From: Flavobacteriales bacterium UBA852
Lineage (GTDB): Bacteria; Bacteroidota; Bacteroidia; Flavobacteriales_E; Vicingaceae
Direction of reading: 5' to 3'
NCBI GenBank assembly: GCA_002295925.1
Contig: DBGO01000022.1
Coordinates: 65,737 to 129,736, forward strand
DNA length: 64,000 nucleotides
Part shown: piece after piece, positions 54,625 through 63,422 of the stretch
Layout of the letters: every line of letters starts with the position of its first letter
Position numbering within the stretch: position 1 is the stretch's first letter
Notes under the pieces: generated by a model
What the model saw: the letters and a program-made list of their open reading frames with translations, nothing else
What the model was told of the DNA's origin: nothing
The model's database searches: none
Program-made: the position numbers and the translations under genes

Positions 54625-55163
54625 TGTATGCCATTGTAGATATAGAAACCACCGGAGGTAATCATAAATCGGGAAGGATTACGGAAATAGCCGTTTATGA
54701 ATATGATAATGGCAGAATAACCGAATTGTTTCAATCGTTGGTTAATCCCGAATGTTCTATTCCGCCATTTGTACAAAACTTAACGGGCATTACCAATAAA
54801 ATGGTAGCAAAAGCCCCTGTTTTTGAAGAGATTTCTGAAGAGTTGTATGAAGTTTTAAATTCACGCATTTTTGTTGCACACAATGTTTCTTTTGATTATA
54901 ATTTCATAAAAACATCGTTTAATCGTTTTGCACAACAAGAGTTTAATGTGCCTTATGTTTGTACAATTCAATTGAGCCGAAAAATTTTACCCGGTTATGG
55001 TTCGTATGGCTTAGGGAAATTATGTAAAGAAATAGGTATAGAGATTAATGGCAGACATAGAGCCGCAGGTGATGCGTTGGCAACCGCCAAATTGTTTGAT
55101 ATTTTAATGCAAAAAGATCGTTCGGCAGTATTGTCTTTGATAAAAGGCAATATTAATCGCTGA
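54624..55163 (+). CDS. DnaQ-like 3'-5' exonuclease
   Basis: A 179-residue DEDDh exonuclease resembling the epsilon proofreading subunit but alone. ExoI motif YAIVDIETTGG (Asp and Glu), ExoII region FVAHNVSFDYNFI and ExoIII HRAAGDALATAKLF (His and Asp) are visible. It could process DNA or RNA ends; no polymerase gene is adjacent. The 3' end overlaps the convergent DUF4249 gene by 11 bases. Confidence 0.88.
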   Translation: MYAIVDIETTGGNHKSGRITEIAVYEYDNGRITELFQSLVNPECSIPPFVQNLTGITNKMVAKAPVFEEISEELYEVLNSRIFVAHNVSFDYNFIKTSFNRFAQQEFNVPYVCTIQLSRKILPGYGSYGLGKLCKEIGIEINGRHRAAGDALATAKLFDILMQKDRSAVLSLIKGNINR

Positions 55164-56085
55164 CAATTAAAGTATCGTAAGATGCACCATAACAAGCCCA
55201 TACCCCCAAACCGCCATCAATATTGGTTTTGATGGTTGTAGGTGAGGCAAAAGGATTACCGTTATTGAAAACCTCTTGCTCAAATGTTCTGTAAAATTCA
55301 TAAACTCCACGGTCGATGGTGCAAAATTTAATGATTAAAGTGTCATTTCGTTTAAAGTAAAATTCAGTACCTTCAACATCTGCAGAAGTTGTGTCGTTGG
55401 GTAAATGCCCGCGAGCAACATAAAAATCAAAAGTCAAATCGTTTGAGAAATCATCATTATATACAGAACCCAAAACCGGTACAAAAGAATTGTCAACACC
55501 TTTTCTTTTGACAAAAATGCGGTAATTATCGCCTAATTTCGGAGGGTCGGTAAGATTGAACCACAAGTAACCGTAATCGTCAAATCCTGGCTGTGGCTTC
55601 CAAAAGTAATAATTAGGTCGAATTAAAGCCGGTATTTTTGCTGTTGACGTAACAGTTTTTCCATCGGCATTTACGGTAAGTGTATACGTTTTGCCAATTT
55701 CACCCAACATTGTAAAACTCGTGTAAATGCAAATATCAATATTGCGTAAACTTTCATAATCTATTCCTACAAGTGGTGCAATAGCTTGTAAAGTGCTGTC
55801 GGGTAGAGTAGAGGTGCAAATTTTATCGAGTGTTACCGTAGAAGTTCCGTCGTTTAATGTTACGGTTGCATTTTTTATATATAAATTTTGCAATGTATTT
55901 AAATCTGTCGATTCAAAATACCCGATAGATTTTGATAAAAGGATTACGGGCGGTTGCCCTTGTTCCATACTGCCTTCCACAACAATTTTTTGTTCTGCTT
56001 GGGGTAAATCAACGGTAATGTCTTTGGTGCAACCAATGATTGTCGCCAGTAAAATAAACAGGGATATAAGGTTTAGTTTTTTCAT
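55153..56085 (-). CDS. DUF4249 domain-containing lipoprotein
   Basis: A 310-residue lipoprotein (lipobox ATIIGC near residue 19) matching DUF4249: VDLPQAEQKIVVEGSMEQGQ, PVILLSKSIGYFES, a beta-rich body and FYRTFEQEVFNNGNPFASP. The family is common in Bacteroidota and is typically encoded next to a TonB-dependent receptor, as here, four bases after it. This suggests a receptor-associated surface or periplasmic lipoprotein. Confidence 0.85.
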   Translation of the reverse strand: MKKLNLISLFILLATIIGCTKDITVDLPQAEQKIVVEGSMEQGQPPVILLSKSIGYFESTDLNTLQNLYIKNATVTLNDGTSTVTLDKICTSTLPDSTLQAIAPLVGIDYESLRNIDICIYTSFTMLGEIGKTYTLTVNADGKTVTSTAKIPALIRPNYYFWKPQPGFDDYGYLWFNLTDPPKLGDNYRIFVKRKGVDNSFVPVLGSVYNDDFSNDLTFDFYVARGHLPNDTTSADVEGTEFYFKRNDTLIIKFCTIDRGVYEFYRTFEQEVFNNGNPFASPTTIKTNIDGGLGVWACYGASYDTLIVSD

Positions 56086-56089
56086 TTTC

Positions 56090-58447
56090 TTAAAATTTAA
56101 AATTCCAGGTTATGGAAGGAATAATTCCAAATAATGATACTTGCTTGGCTTGTATTTGAAGCGTTCCGTCGTAAGCGTTTCCTTTGTTGGCAAAATAAAT
56201 AAAGTAAGGGTTGTAGCGGTTGTAAACATTGTACACGGAAAATGTCCAACTGCTTTGGTATTTTTTGTGTTCTTTGCCTTTGTAAGTTACCGAAAGGTCT
56301 AAACGATGATAGGGCGCCATTCGGTAAGAATTTCTTTTACCGTATTCATTTACCACATATCCGTTCAAAAAGTAACGAGCTACAGGTAAAGTTAATGTAT
56401 TGCCTGTGGCGTAAACAAATACAGCACCGAAAGTTATTCTTTTGCTTTGTTCGTAAGAGAGTGTTAACGAAACATCATGTCTGCGGTCGTATTTTGCATA
56501 ATACCATTCTCCGTCATTTATATCGTCAAATTGACGTTTGGTAAAAGATAATGTATAACCTGCCCATCCGTTAAACTTTCCATAGCGTTTTTTTAGGAAA
56601 AACTCCGCTCCATATGACCATCCTTTGCCAAAGGTGAAGCTGTTATCCACATTGTCGCCAATAGTATTTTCGGGTAATGCACCATCTTTGTAAGCAATTT
56701 GGTTTTTCATATCCTTGTAATACAACTCTACGGATGTTTCAAAAGTATTTTCTTTAAAATTTCTAAAATAGCCGATAGAATATTGATAGCCAATTTGTGG
56801 CTTTACCACATCAGAGCTGGGGACCCAAATATCAGTAGGTAAAGAAACTGACGACAGCGAAGCCAAATGAATATATTGATTGTTTTTTGTAAATGCCGCT
56901 TTAATAGATGATTTACCGTTAATTTGATACCTTGCCGAAATGCGCGGTTCCAATCCTTTGTAAAATTTAACCGTTTCCCATCGGTTGTATGTAATGGTGT
57001 CAGTAGTGAGCCCCGATTGATTTTTAATAAACCGTTTAAAGGGGCCAATGTGTTGGAATCCTGAAAAGCGAATTCCTGCATTTACCTTAAATTTTTCGGA
57101 AATTGTCCATTCATCTTGAATGTAAGCTGCCATTTCGTTGGCGTAGTTTTTCATTATTTCTCCGGTGTTAAATTCCACTTCGCCGGCTTTTGCCGTTGCA
57201 TTGCTGGGTACGAATATATGATAAGTGTAATGCACGCCAAATTTTATATTGTGTAAGATAGATGGGTAATACGTAAAATCGGATTTAAATGAAAAATCGT
57301 TGATTCCGCTAAAAAGTTTAAATTCAAATTGGTCTTGTGTAATGCCTACTGAAAAATCGTAACGGCTGAAAATACCTGTTACGTTCATAAATAATTTATC
57401 ATTAAACAAGTGATTCCAACGGGTTGAGAGTGTAGCGTTTCCCCAAGGGGTAGTCATTTTAAAGCCATCATCTTTGTTGTTGAAAGTGAAGACATCCCGT
57501 CCAAAATATCCGCTCACAAATAAGCGGTTTTTATCAGATAAAATGTAATTCATTTTCATATTCAAATCATAGAAATAATAATTACTGCCTTTAAAGGGCG
57601 AAGTTTCTTTGATAAAGGGCTGAGCAAGTTCGCCAATGTATGTTCTGCGTGCAGAAACGATAAACGAAGCTGTATCTTTTTTAATTGGGCCTTGTACGGT
57701 AACCCGAGAGGCAATAAGCCCGATACCGCCACTGACTTTGGTTTCTTTCATATTGCCCTCATTCATTTGAATATCCAAAACACTTGCTAATCGTCCGCCG
57801 TATTGAGCAGGCATTCCGCCTTTAATCATCGTTACATTTTTTATGGCATCGGCATTAAAAACCGAGAAAAAACCAAACAAATGCGAAGCATTGTACACCA
57901 CGGCTTCGTCAAGCAAAATCAGGTTTTGGTCGGGACCGCCGCCACGCACATAAAAACCGGCATTTCCTTCGCCCGCCGATTGTACGCCCGGAAGTAATTG
58001 CACGGTTTTCAATACATCTACTTCGCCAAAAATTGCCGGTAAAGTTTTTACTTTTTCAATATCCAATTTGGCTGTACCCATTTTTGTGTCGGTTGTGTTT
58101 TCATCTTCTTTTTCGGCAACTATTTCAACAGCTTCGGCAGTGTAAGAAATGGGTTGTAATTCTACATTTATCTTTAAATTTTTATTTAAGTCGATGGACT
58201 TTTTAAATTCTTTATATCCCAAATACGAAACCACAAGTGTATATTTTCCTTTGGGTAAATGCAATGCATAATAACCATAAGTGTTGGTGGTGGTACCCTG
58301 CATTAATTCTTCAATATATACATTGGCTCCAATTGCCGATTCGCCGGTTTGTGCATCTTTTACATATCCGCTGACGGTAAATTTTTGCGCTTGTAAAACA
58401 CTGAAAAACAAGACGAAAATTGTAAGTATTTGAAGTTTTTTCATCAT
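56090..58447 (-). CDS. TonB-dependent receptor with N-terminal CarboxypepD_reg-like domain
   Basis: A 785-residue outer-membrane receptor: signal peptide (about 1-20), a carboxypeptidase-D regulatory-like domain (about 22-105, FTVSGYVKDAQTGESAIGAN), a plug with VLKTVQLLPGVQSAGEGNAG, FYVRGGGPDQNLILLDEAVV and SVFNADAIKNVTMIKGGMPA (about 125-225), and a barrel ending in WNFKF. Paired with a DUF4249 lipoprotein, so probably the channel of a two-component uptake pair; the ligand is unknown. A -7-like box lies upstream (complement of 58464-58471). The first or second Met may be the start. Confidence 0.9.
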   Translation of the reverse strand: MMKKLQILTIFVLFFSVLQAQKFTVSGYVKDAQTGESAIGANVYIEELMQGTTTNTYGYYALHLPKGKYTLVVSYLGYKEFKKSIDLNKNLKINVELQPISYTAEAVEIVAEKEDENTTDTKMGTAKLDIEKVKTLPAIFGEVDVLKTVQLLPGVQSAGEGNAGFYVRGGGPDQNLILLDEAVVYNASHLFGFFSVFNADAIKNVTMIKGGMPAQYGGRLASVLDIQMNEGNMKETKVSGGIGLIASRVTVQGPIKKDTASFIVSARRTYIGELAQPFIKETSPFKGSNYYFYDLNMKMNYILSDKNRLFVSGYFGRDVFTFNNKDDGFKMTTPWGNATLSTRWNHLFNDKLFMNVTGIFSRYDFSVGITQDQFEFKLFSGINDFSFKSDFTYYPSILHNIKFGVHYTYHIFVPSNATAKAGEVEFNTGEIMKNYANEMAAYIQDEWTISEKFKVNAGIRFSGFQHIGPFKRFIKNQSGLTTDTITYNRWETVKFYKGLEPRISARYQINGKSSIKAAFTKNNQYIHLASLSSVSLPTDIWVPSSDVVKPQIGYQYSIGYFRNFKENTFETSVELYYKDMKNQIAYKDGALPENTIGDNVDNSFTFGKGWSYGAEFFLKKRYGKFNGWAGYTLSFTKRQFDDINDGEWYYAKYDRRHDVSLTLSYEQSKRITFGAVFVYATGNTLTLPVARYFLNGYVVNEYGKRNSYRMAPYHRLDLSVTYKGKEHKKYQSSWTFSVYNVYNRYNPYFIYFANKGNAYDGTLQIQAKQVSLFGIIPSITWNFKF

Positions 58448-58632
58448 TTTATCTGTCTAAATTCAAAAATAACGATTTAAATATTGATTTATTTAAATTT
58501 TATGTTAATCTGTGATGAGTGGTCATATTTTTATGTTAGAGGATGCTAATGATACCGATTAATCCTTGTTTAATTTCCCTTTAACTGCCCGAAAAATATT
58601 AATTTAGCCAATTATTTTATTGAAAAATTTAT

Positions 58633-60807
58633 ATGAATAAAATTGTAGGTGTTGAATTGAGCCATCGTTTTGCCCCATTGGCTGTTCGCGAAAAATTGGC
58701 ATTAAACAAAGAACAAACCGTTAAAGCATTGCATCAACTTAAAGAACACTATGACGAAGTGTTTATCATCTCTACCTGCAATCGCTTGTCCATTTATGCA
58801 TACGGACCTTCTTGTCAAGAAATATTGGCTTTTTTCGATACGTTTGGCAATTACCGTCAATATTTATCCATTTTACCCGAAACAGAAATTGCCGTACGGA
58901 ATTTATTTTCAACAGCCGCAGGGTTGGAATCACAAGCCATTGGCGAGCATCAAATTTTAGGGCAAATAAAAGATGCACTTGATTTGGCACGAAAAGAAAA
59001 AACAATTGGTCCCATAACCGATGAGTTAATTCGAATAGCCATCCACATTGGCAAGCAAGTGCGTTTGGAAACCAATATCGGTAAATATTCAGCATCGTTG
59101 GCAACTGTTGGGTTTGAATTGATTGAAAAACACGGATACGATTTACCAAATACCGAGATTTTGGTAATAGGTACCGGAAATATGGCCAATCTGGTAACTA
59201 CCGTTTTAGACCGTACTGAGATTAAACGATTATATATTGCCAGTCACAATAAAGAAAGAGCCGAAGAAATGGCAAAAGAGTGGGGTGGTGAAGCCGTGGA
59301 TATTAAAAATATTCACGAACCGTTGGCAAAATCGGGAATTATTATTGGTGGAACACAAGGTGAAATTAACTTATTAAGCGAAGAGGAAATGGGCAGTAGT
59401 AAATGCCCGCGTGCAGATCTGGCTTTACAAAGCGGAAGCGAAAAATTGTTTATCGATTTTGGCGTACCGCGAAATTTTAATCCCGAACTGAAAAATCATC
59501 CCAACATTAATTTATACGACTTGGATGATATTAAAAAAATCACTTACGAAGGGCTGTTGAAGCGCTATGATGAAATACCCAAAGCCCGTAAATTGGTAAA
59601 TGAAGAAGTAAATTGGTATCTCGAATGGCTGAAAAACAGAAAAGTAGCACCGGTAATTGAAGCGTATTGGAATAATCTTGAGAAGATAAAAGAAGAAGAA
59701 CTAAAATGGTTGCTGCCAAAATTAGGCGACATAAGCGAACATCAGGTAGATGTGCTAAACCGGTTTGTTCATCGCTTACTGCGTAAAATATCCAAACCTT
59801 CCATTGAGAGTTTAAAAGAGATGTCGCAAAACCTTGAGGAAGTTGACAACCCGATAAATACAGCCAAAAAAATATTGGATGTAGATATTAATATCAACAT
59901 TCCGAAAAAAACATTTATAGTTGGAACACGCGGAAGTAAACTGGCATTGACCCAAACCAATTGGGTAATTGAGCAATTGAAAAAAATAGCGCCGCAATAT
60001 AATTTTGAAACAAAAATTATTAAAACCAGCGGCGACCAAGGAAATATTGATGTTGTTGGAGCATTTACGTCGGCTATTCAGCGGGCAATGCTTGCCGGCG
60101 AAGTAGATTTAGCCATACACAGTTTTAAAGATTTACCTACCGAAGACGTAAACGGATTGCGTGTTATACCGGTAACCAAGCGCGAAAATCATCACGATGC
60201 ATTTATTTCCAAAACCGGATTGCCTTTTCATCAATTACCTGCAGGAAGTATTATCGGAACGGGAAGTTTACGCCGGATTGCTCAAATGAAAGCCTTGAGA
60301 AATGATTTAGAATATAAATTTATTCAAGGAAATGTTGATTCGCGTTTACACAAATTACATACTGAAGAATACGATGCCATTGTTTTGGCATCTGCCGGTT
60401 TGCATCGGCTCAATATGCAAGATGTGATTACGCACGAATTTTCGGATAATGAAATGTTGCCTGCTGTCGGGCAAGGTATATTGGCAATAGAAACCATTGA
60501 TAAAGAAGGCGAGTTGATGGAAATAATCAAAAATTTGCGACATATGCCCACCAAATTCGCTGCCGATGCAGAGCGTGCATTTTTAATTGCCTTGGGTGGA
60601 GGTTGTAATCAACCGATGGCGTGCTATGCACATGTTGAGGATGAGACTATACATATTACCGGATTTTTTGCCAATGATGAACACGAAGTTTATGAGCGTG
60701 CCTCGATGAGCGGACTGGTAAAAGACCGTAGAATTTTAGCCGGAAGGTTGGCGCAATTTTTACAAGGAAAAGTTCAAGCAAAAATTAATGCCACAGTTAA
60801 GTCGTAA
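58633..60807 (+). CDS. hemA-hemC: Fused glutamyl-tRNA reductase / hydroxymethylbilane synthase
   Basis: A 724-residue fusion of two tetrapyrrole enzymes. The HemA half (about 1-420) reduces glutamyl-tRNA to glutamate-1-semialdehyde: catalytic Cys in STCNRL (Cys49), GEHQILGQIKDA, NADP loop IGTGNMA and a C-terminal dimerisation helix. The HemC half (about 427-724) polymerises porphobilinogen: VGTRGSKLALTQTNWVI, LAIHSFKDLPT, GTGSLRRIAQMKALR and the dipyrromethane-binding Cys in GGGCNQPM (Cys658). Both active sites look intact. hemD follows with a 20-base overlap. The hemL and hemB steps between the two halves are not in the window. Confidence 0.92.
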   Translation: MNKIVGVELSHRFAPLAVREKLALNKEQTVKALHQLKEHYDEVFIISTCNRLSIYAYGPSCQEILAFFDTFGNYRQYLSILPETEIAVRNLFSTAAGLESQAIGEHQILGQIKDALDLARKEKTIGPITDELIRIAIHIGKQVRLETNIGKYSASLATVGFELIEKHGYDLPNTEILVIGTGNMANLVTTVLDRTEIKRLYIASHNKERAEEMAKEWGGEAVDIKNIHEPLAKSGIIIGGTQGEINLLSEEEMGSSKCPRADLALQSGSEKLFIDFGVPRNFNPELKNHPNINLYDLDDIKKITYEGLLKRYDEIPKARKLVNEEVNWYLEWLKNRKVAPVIEAYWNNLEKIKEEELKWLLPKLGDISEHQVDVLNRFVHRLLRKISKPSIESLKEMSQNLEEVDNPINTAKKILDVDININIPKKTFIVGTRGSKLALTQTNWVIEQLKKIAPQYNFETKIIKTSGDQGNIDVVGAFTSAIQRAMLAGEVDLAIHSFKDLPTEDVNGLRVIPVTKRENHHDAFISKTGLPFHQLPAGSIIGTGSLRRIAQMKALRNDLEYKFIQGNVDSRLHKLHTEEYDAIVLASAGLHRLNMQDVITHEFSDNEMLPAVGQGILAIETIDKEGELMEIIKNLRHMPTKFAADAERAFLIALGGGCNQPMACYAHVEDETIHITGFFANDEHEVYERASMSGLVKDRRILAGRLAQFLQGKVQAKINATVKS

Positions 60808-61528
60808 AAAAATTGTCGTAACCCGTCCAAAAAGTATTGCCGGCTCTTTTGCTCAAATGCTTGTGGAGAACAATCTGCAGCCGGTATTTTTCCCTTTAAT
60901 AGAATTGCGACCGGCTTTACAAATCAAGCAAACCATAAATAAAATTGCAGAGCAAAATAAAGGTTTCGATTGGTTGATTTTTACCAGCCCTTCAGCTGTG
61001 AAGTTTTATTATTCCTTGCCTGATAATGTATTGAAAGTTGACAAATTAGCTGTGGTGGGCGATAAAACAGATGAAGCATTGCGAAAATATGGTTTGAAAG
61101 CTGATTTTATTTCTTCAAAAGCCGATTTTGATACTCTTTTGAAAGAGCTTCGAGTTGATAAAAACAAGCTAGTATTATTTCCGCATAGTGCGAAAACAAA
61201 GCCAGTCCAATTAGAAAAATTAAGAGAGAAAGTTACATTGACAGATTTTGTTTTGTATGATAATTTTCCTGTGTTATATACAAAAGAAGAATGGAGTGAG
61301 GTTTTGCTTAGCGCAGATGCTTTTACCTTTTTTAGTCCCAGCGCAGTGAATTCTTTTTATGAACAAATAAAAAAGTATGCACTAAGTTTACCACAAACCG
61401 TGAAGTTTTATTCCATTGGAAATAAAACTGCCACAGCATTACAACAATGTGGATTTGGCAATATAGTCTTCACTTCGCAAAACGGGAAAACTGAACAGTT
61501 GATTCAAATAATAGTTAACTCAATTTGA
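60788..61528 (+). CDS. hemD: Uroporphyrinogen-III synthase
   Basis: A 246-residue protein of the HemD fold, which closes hydroxymethylbilane into uroporphyrinogen III. Recognisable parts: KIVVTRPKSIAGSFAQMLVE, DWLIFTSPSAVKFYYSLP, AVVGDKTDEALRKYGLKA, ADAFTFFSPSAVNSFYEQ and FYSIGNKTATALQQCG. HemD diverges strongly between species, so the domain order and operon position carry the call. It overlaps the hemAC gene by 20 bases, linking the two products. Confidence 0.88.
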   Translation: MPQLSRKKIVVTRPKSIAGSFAQMLVENNLQPVFFPLIELRPALQIKQTINKIAEQNKGFDWLIFTSPSAVKFYYSLPDNVLKVDKLAVVGDKTDEALRKYGLKADFISSKADFDTLLKELRVDKNKLVLFPHSAKTKPVQLEKLREKVTLTDFVLYDNFPVLYTKEEWSEVLLSADAFTFFSPSAVNSFYEQIKKYALSLPQTVKFYSIGNKTATALQQCGFGNIVFTSQNGKTEQLIQIIVNSI

Positions 61529-61571
61529 TTTTTAAGTGAAATTATAAACCAAAAACAACTTCAAACTCTGT

Positions 61572-63239
61572 TTAAGACAAACCGGTTATTTTACCATCGT
61601 CATCAATAAACATATGTTCAGAAGCAGGTGCTTCGGGCAATCCGGGCATACGCATCATTTTTCCTAACAACGGTATAATGAATTTTGCTCCGGCGGCAAT
61701 TTCAATTTCTCTTACTGTAACCTTAAATCCTTTTGGGCGACCTCTCAACGTTTCATCATCACTCAACGATTTTTGTGTTTTTGCCATACAAACGGCAAAA
61801 TCATCAAAGCCCAATGCACTGTATTTTTTTAGTTGATTTAATGCCTTTTTTTCATAAATAACACCGTCGGCACCGTATATTTCTTTTGCAATACGCTCAA
61901 TTTTTTCCTTAATGGGCATATTGAATTGATAGATGGGTTTAAAATCTGCATTTTGTTTTTCTACAACTTCTACTACGGCTTTGGCTAAATCGGTTGTGCC
62001 GTTTCCACCTTTTGCCCAACCTTCGCTTATTACAGCTTTAATGCCCATTTGAGCACATTTATTGATGATAAGTTCAGTTTCTTCTTTTGTGTCGTTAGAA
62101 AATGCATTGATGGCAACAACAGGTTCCAAATTGAATTTTCGGATGCTTTCAATGTGTTTTTCCAAATTTTCAAACCCCTTATCCACAAAATCCGGATTAG
62201 GCGTATTGAGCTCATCTAAACTTGCACCGCCGTGATAACGCAATGCTCTTACAGTTGCCACCAAAACAACACCTTTGGGTTTTAGTCCGGAAACTTGACA
62301 TTTGATATCCAAGAATTTTTCAGCACCCAAATCGGCGCCGAATCCGGCTTCAGTAACCACGTAATCGGATAATGATAACCCCATTTTTGTGGCTATAATG
62401 GTATTTGTTCCTTGCGCAATATTGGCAAACGGTCCGCCGTGAATAATAGCCGGATTTTTTTCTAAAGTTTGTACCAGATTGGGTTTAATTGCGTCTTTTA
62501 ACAGAATAGCCATTGCATTTTCGGCTTTTAAATCTGAAGCATAAACCGGTTTTTTATCCCGTGTAAATCCGATAAGTATTTTTCCCAATCGTTCTTTTAA
62601 ATCATGCAGGTTTTGAGCCATACATAAAATAGCCATTACCTCAGAGGCGGGGGTAATGTTAAACCCGTCTTCGCGAGGTATACCGTTTGCTGTTCCGCCT
62701 AAACCAATGGTTATTTGGCGCAACGAACGGTCGTTCATATCTATCACCCTTTTCCAGGTAATGGTTCGTTGGTCGATGTTTAAATTTTTGGTTTTACTTT
62801 GTAAGTTGTTGTCTATCAATGCCGATAATAAATTATTGGCTTTTTCTATAGCATTAAAATCCCCGGTAAAGTGCAGGTTGATATCTTCCATTGGCACTAC
62901 TTGCGAATATCCGCCACCGGCGGCACCGCCTTTTATCCCAAAAACAGGGCCCAAAGAAGGTTCTCTCAATACTACGGTTGCCTTTTTACCTATTTTATTC
63001 AAACCTTCGTTTAAACCTATTGATACAGTGGTTTTTCCTTCTCCGGCAGGAGTAGGCGTAATGGCTGTTACTAAAATTAAGTTGTTTTGTTCGATTTTCT
63101 CCTCATCAATTAAATGAAGAGGTAATTTGGCTTTGTATTTACCAAAGTATTCTAATTCACTTTCGTTAATATTTAATTTAGATGCAATTTCACGAATATG
63201 AGCCAATGTAGTACTTTGAGCAATTTCTATATCTGTCAT
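61572..63239 (-). CDS. fhs: Formate-tetrahydrofolate ligase
   Basis: A 555-residue ATP-dependent enzyme that makes 10-formyl-tetrahydrofolate from formate. The P-loop ITPTPAGEGKTTVSIGLNEG (about 58-77) and the family segments LREPSLGPVFGIKGGAAGGG, DMNDRSLRQI, HGGPFANIAQGTNT and AGFGADLGAEKFLDIKCQ are conserved. It is a single-gene unit by spacing. It supports one-carbon metabolism. In other organisms it is also part of the acetyl-CoA pathway, for which there is no evidence here. Confidence 0.94.
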   Translation of the reverse strand: MTDIEIAQSTTLAHIREIASKLNINESELEYFGKYKAKLPLHLIDEEKIEQNNLILVTAITPTPAGEGKTTVSIGLNEGLNKIGKKATVVLREPSLGPVFGIKGGAAGGGYSQVVPMEDINLHFTGDFNAIEKANNLLSALIDNNLQSKTKNLNIDQRTITWKRVIDMNDRSLRQITIGLGGTANGIPREDGFNITPASEVMAILCMAQNLHDLKERLGKILIGFTRDKKPVYASDLKAENAMAILLKDAIKPNLVQTLEKNPAIIHGGPFANIAQGTNTIIATKMGLSLSDYVVTEAGFGADLGAEKFLDIKCQVSGLKPKGVVLVATVRALRYHGGASLDELNTPNPDFVDKGFENLEKHIESIRKFNLEPVVAINAFSNDTKEETELIINKCAQMGIKAVISEGWAKGGNGTTDLAKAVVEVVEKQNADFKPIYQFNMPIKEKIERIAKEIYGADGVIYEKKALNQLKKYSALGFDDFAVCMAKTQKSLSDDETLRGRPKGFKVTVREIEIAAGAKFIIPLLGKMMRMPGLPEAPASEHMFIDDDGKITGLS

Positions 63240-63422
63240 TTTATATTTTTTCAGGTTGCCAAATTACCCGAAAAATTTAAAGTGTGTATGTGTTGATGAT
63301 TTTTTAGGGAAAAAAAATTCAAATGAAAATATAGAACTTTTATTTTTTATTGATTTTATGATTGTTGAGAAGAGTGAATGGATTGGATACTGTAGTTTTA
63401 TATACAAATGAATAACCGGTGA

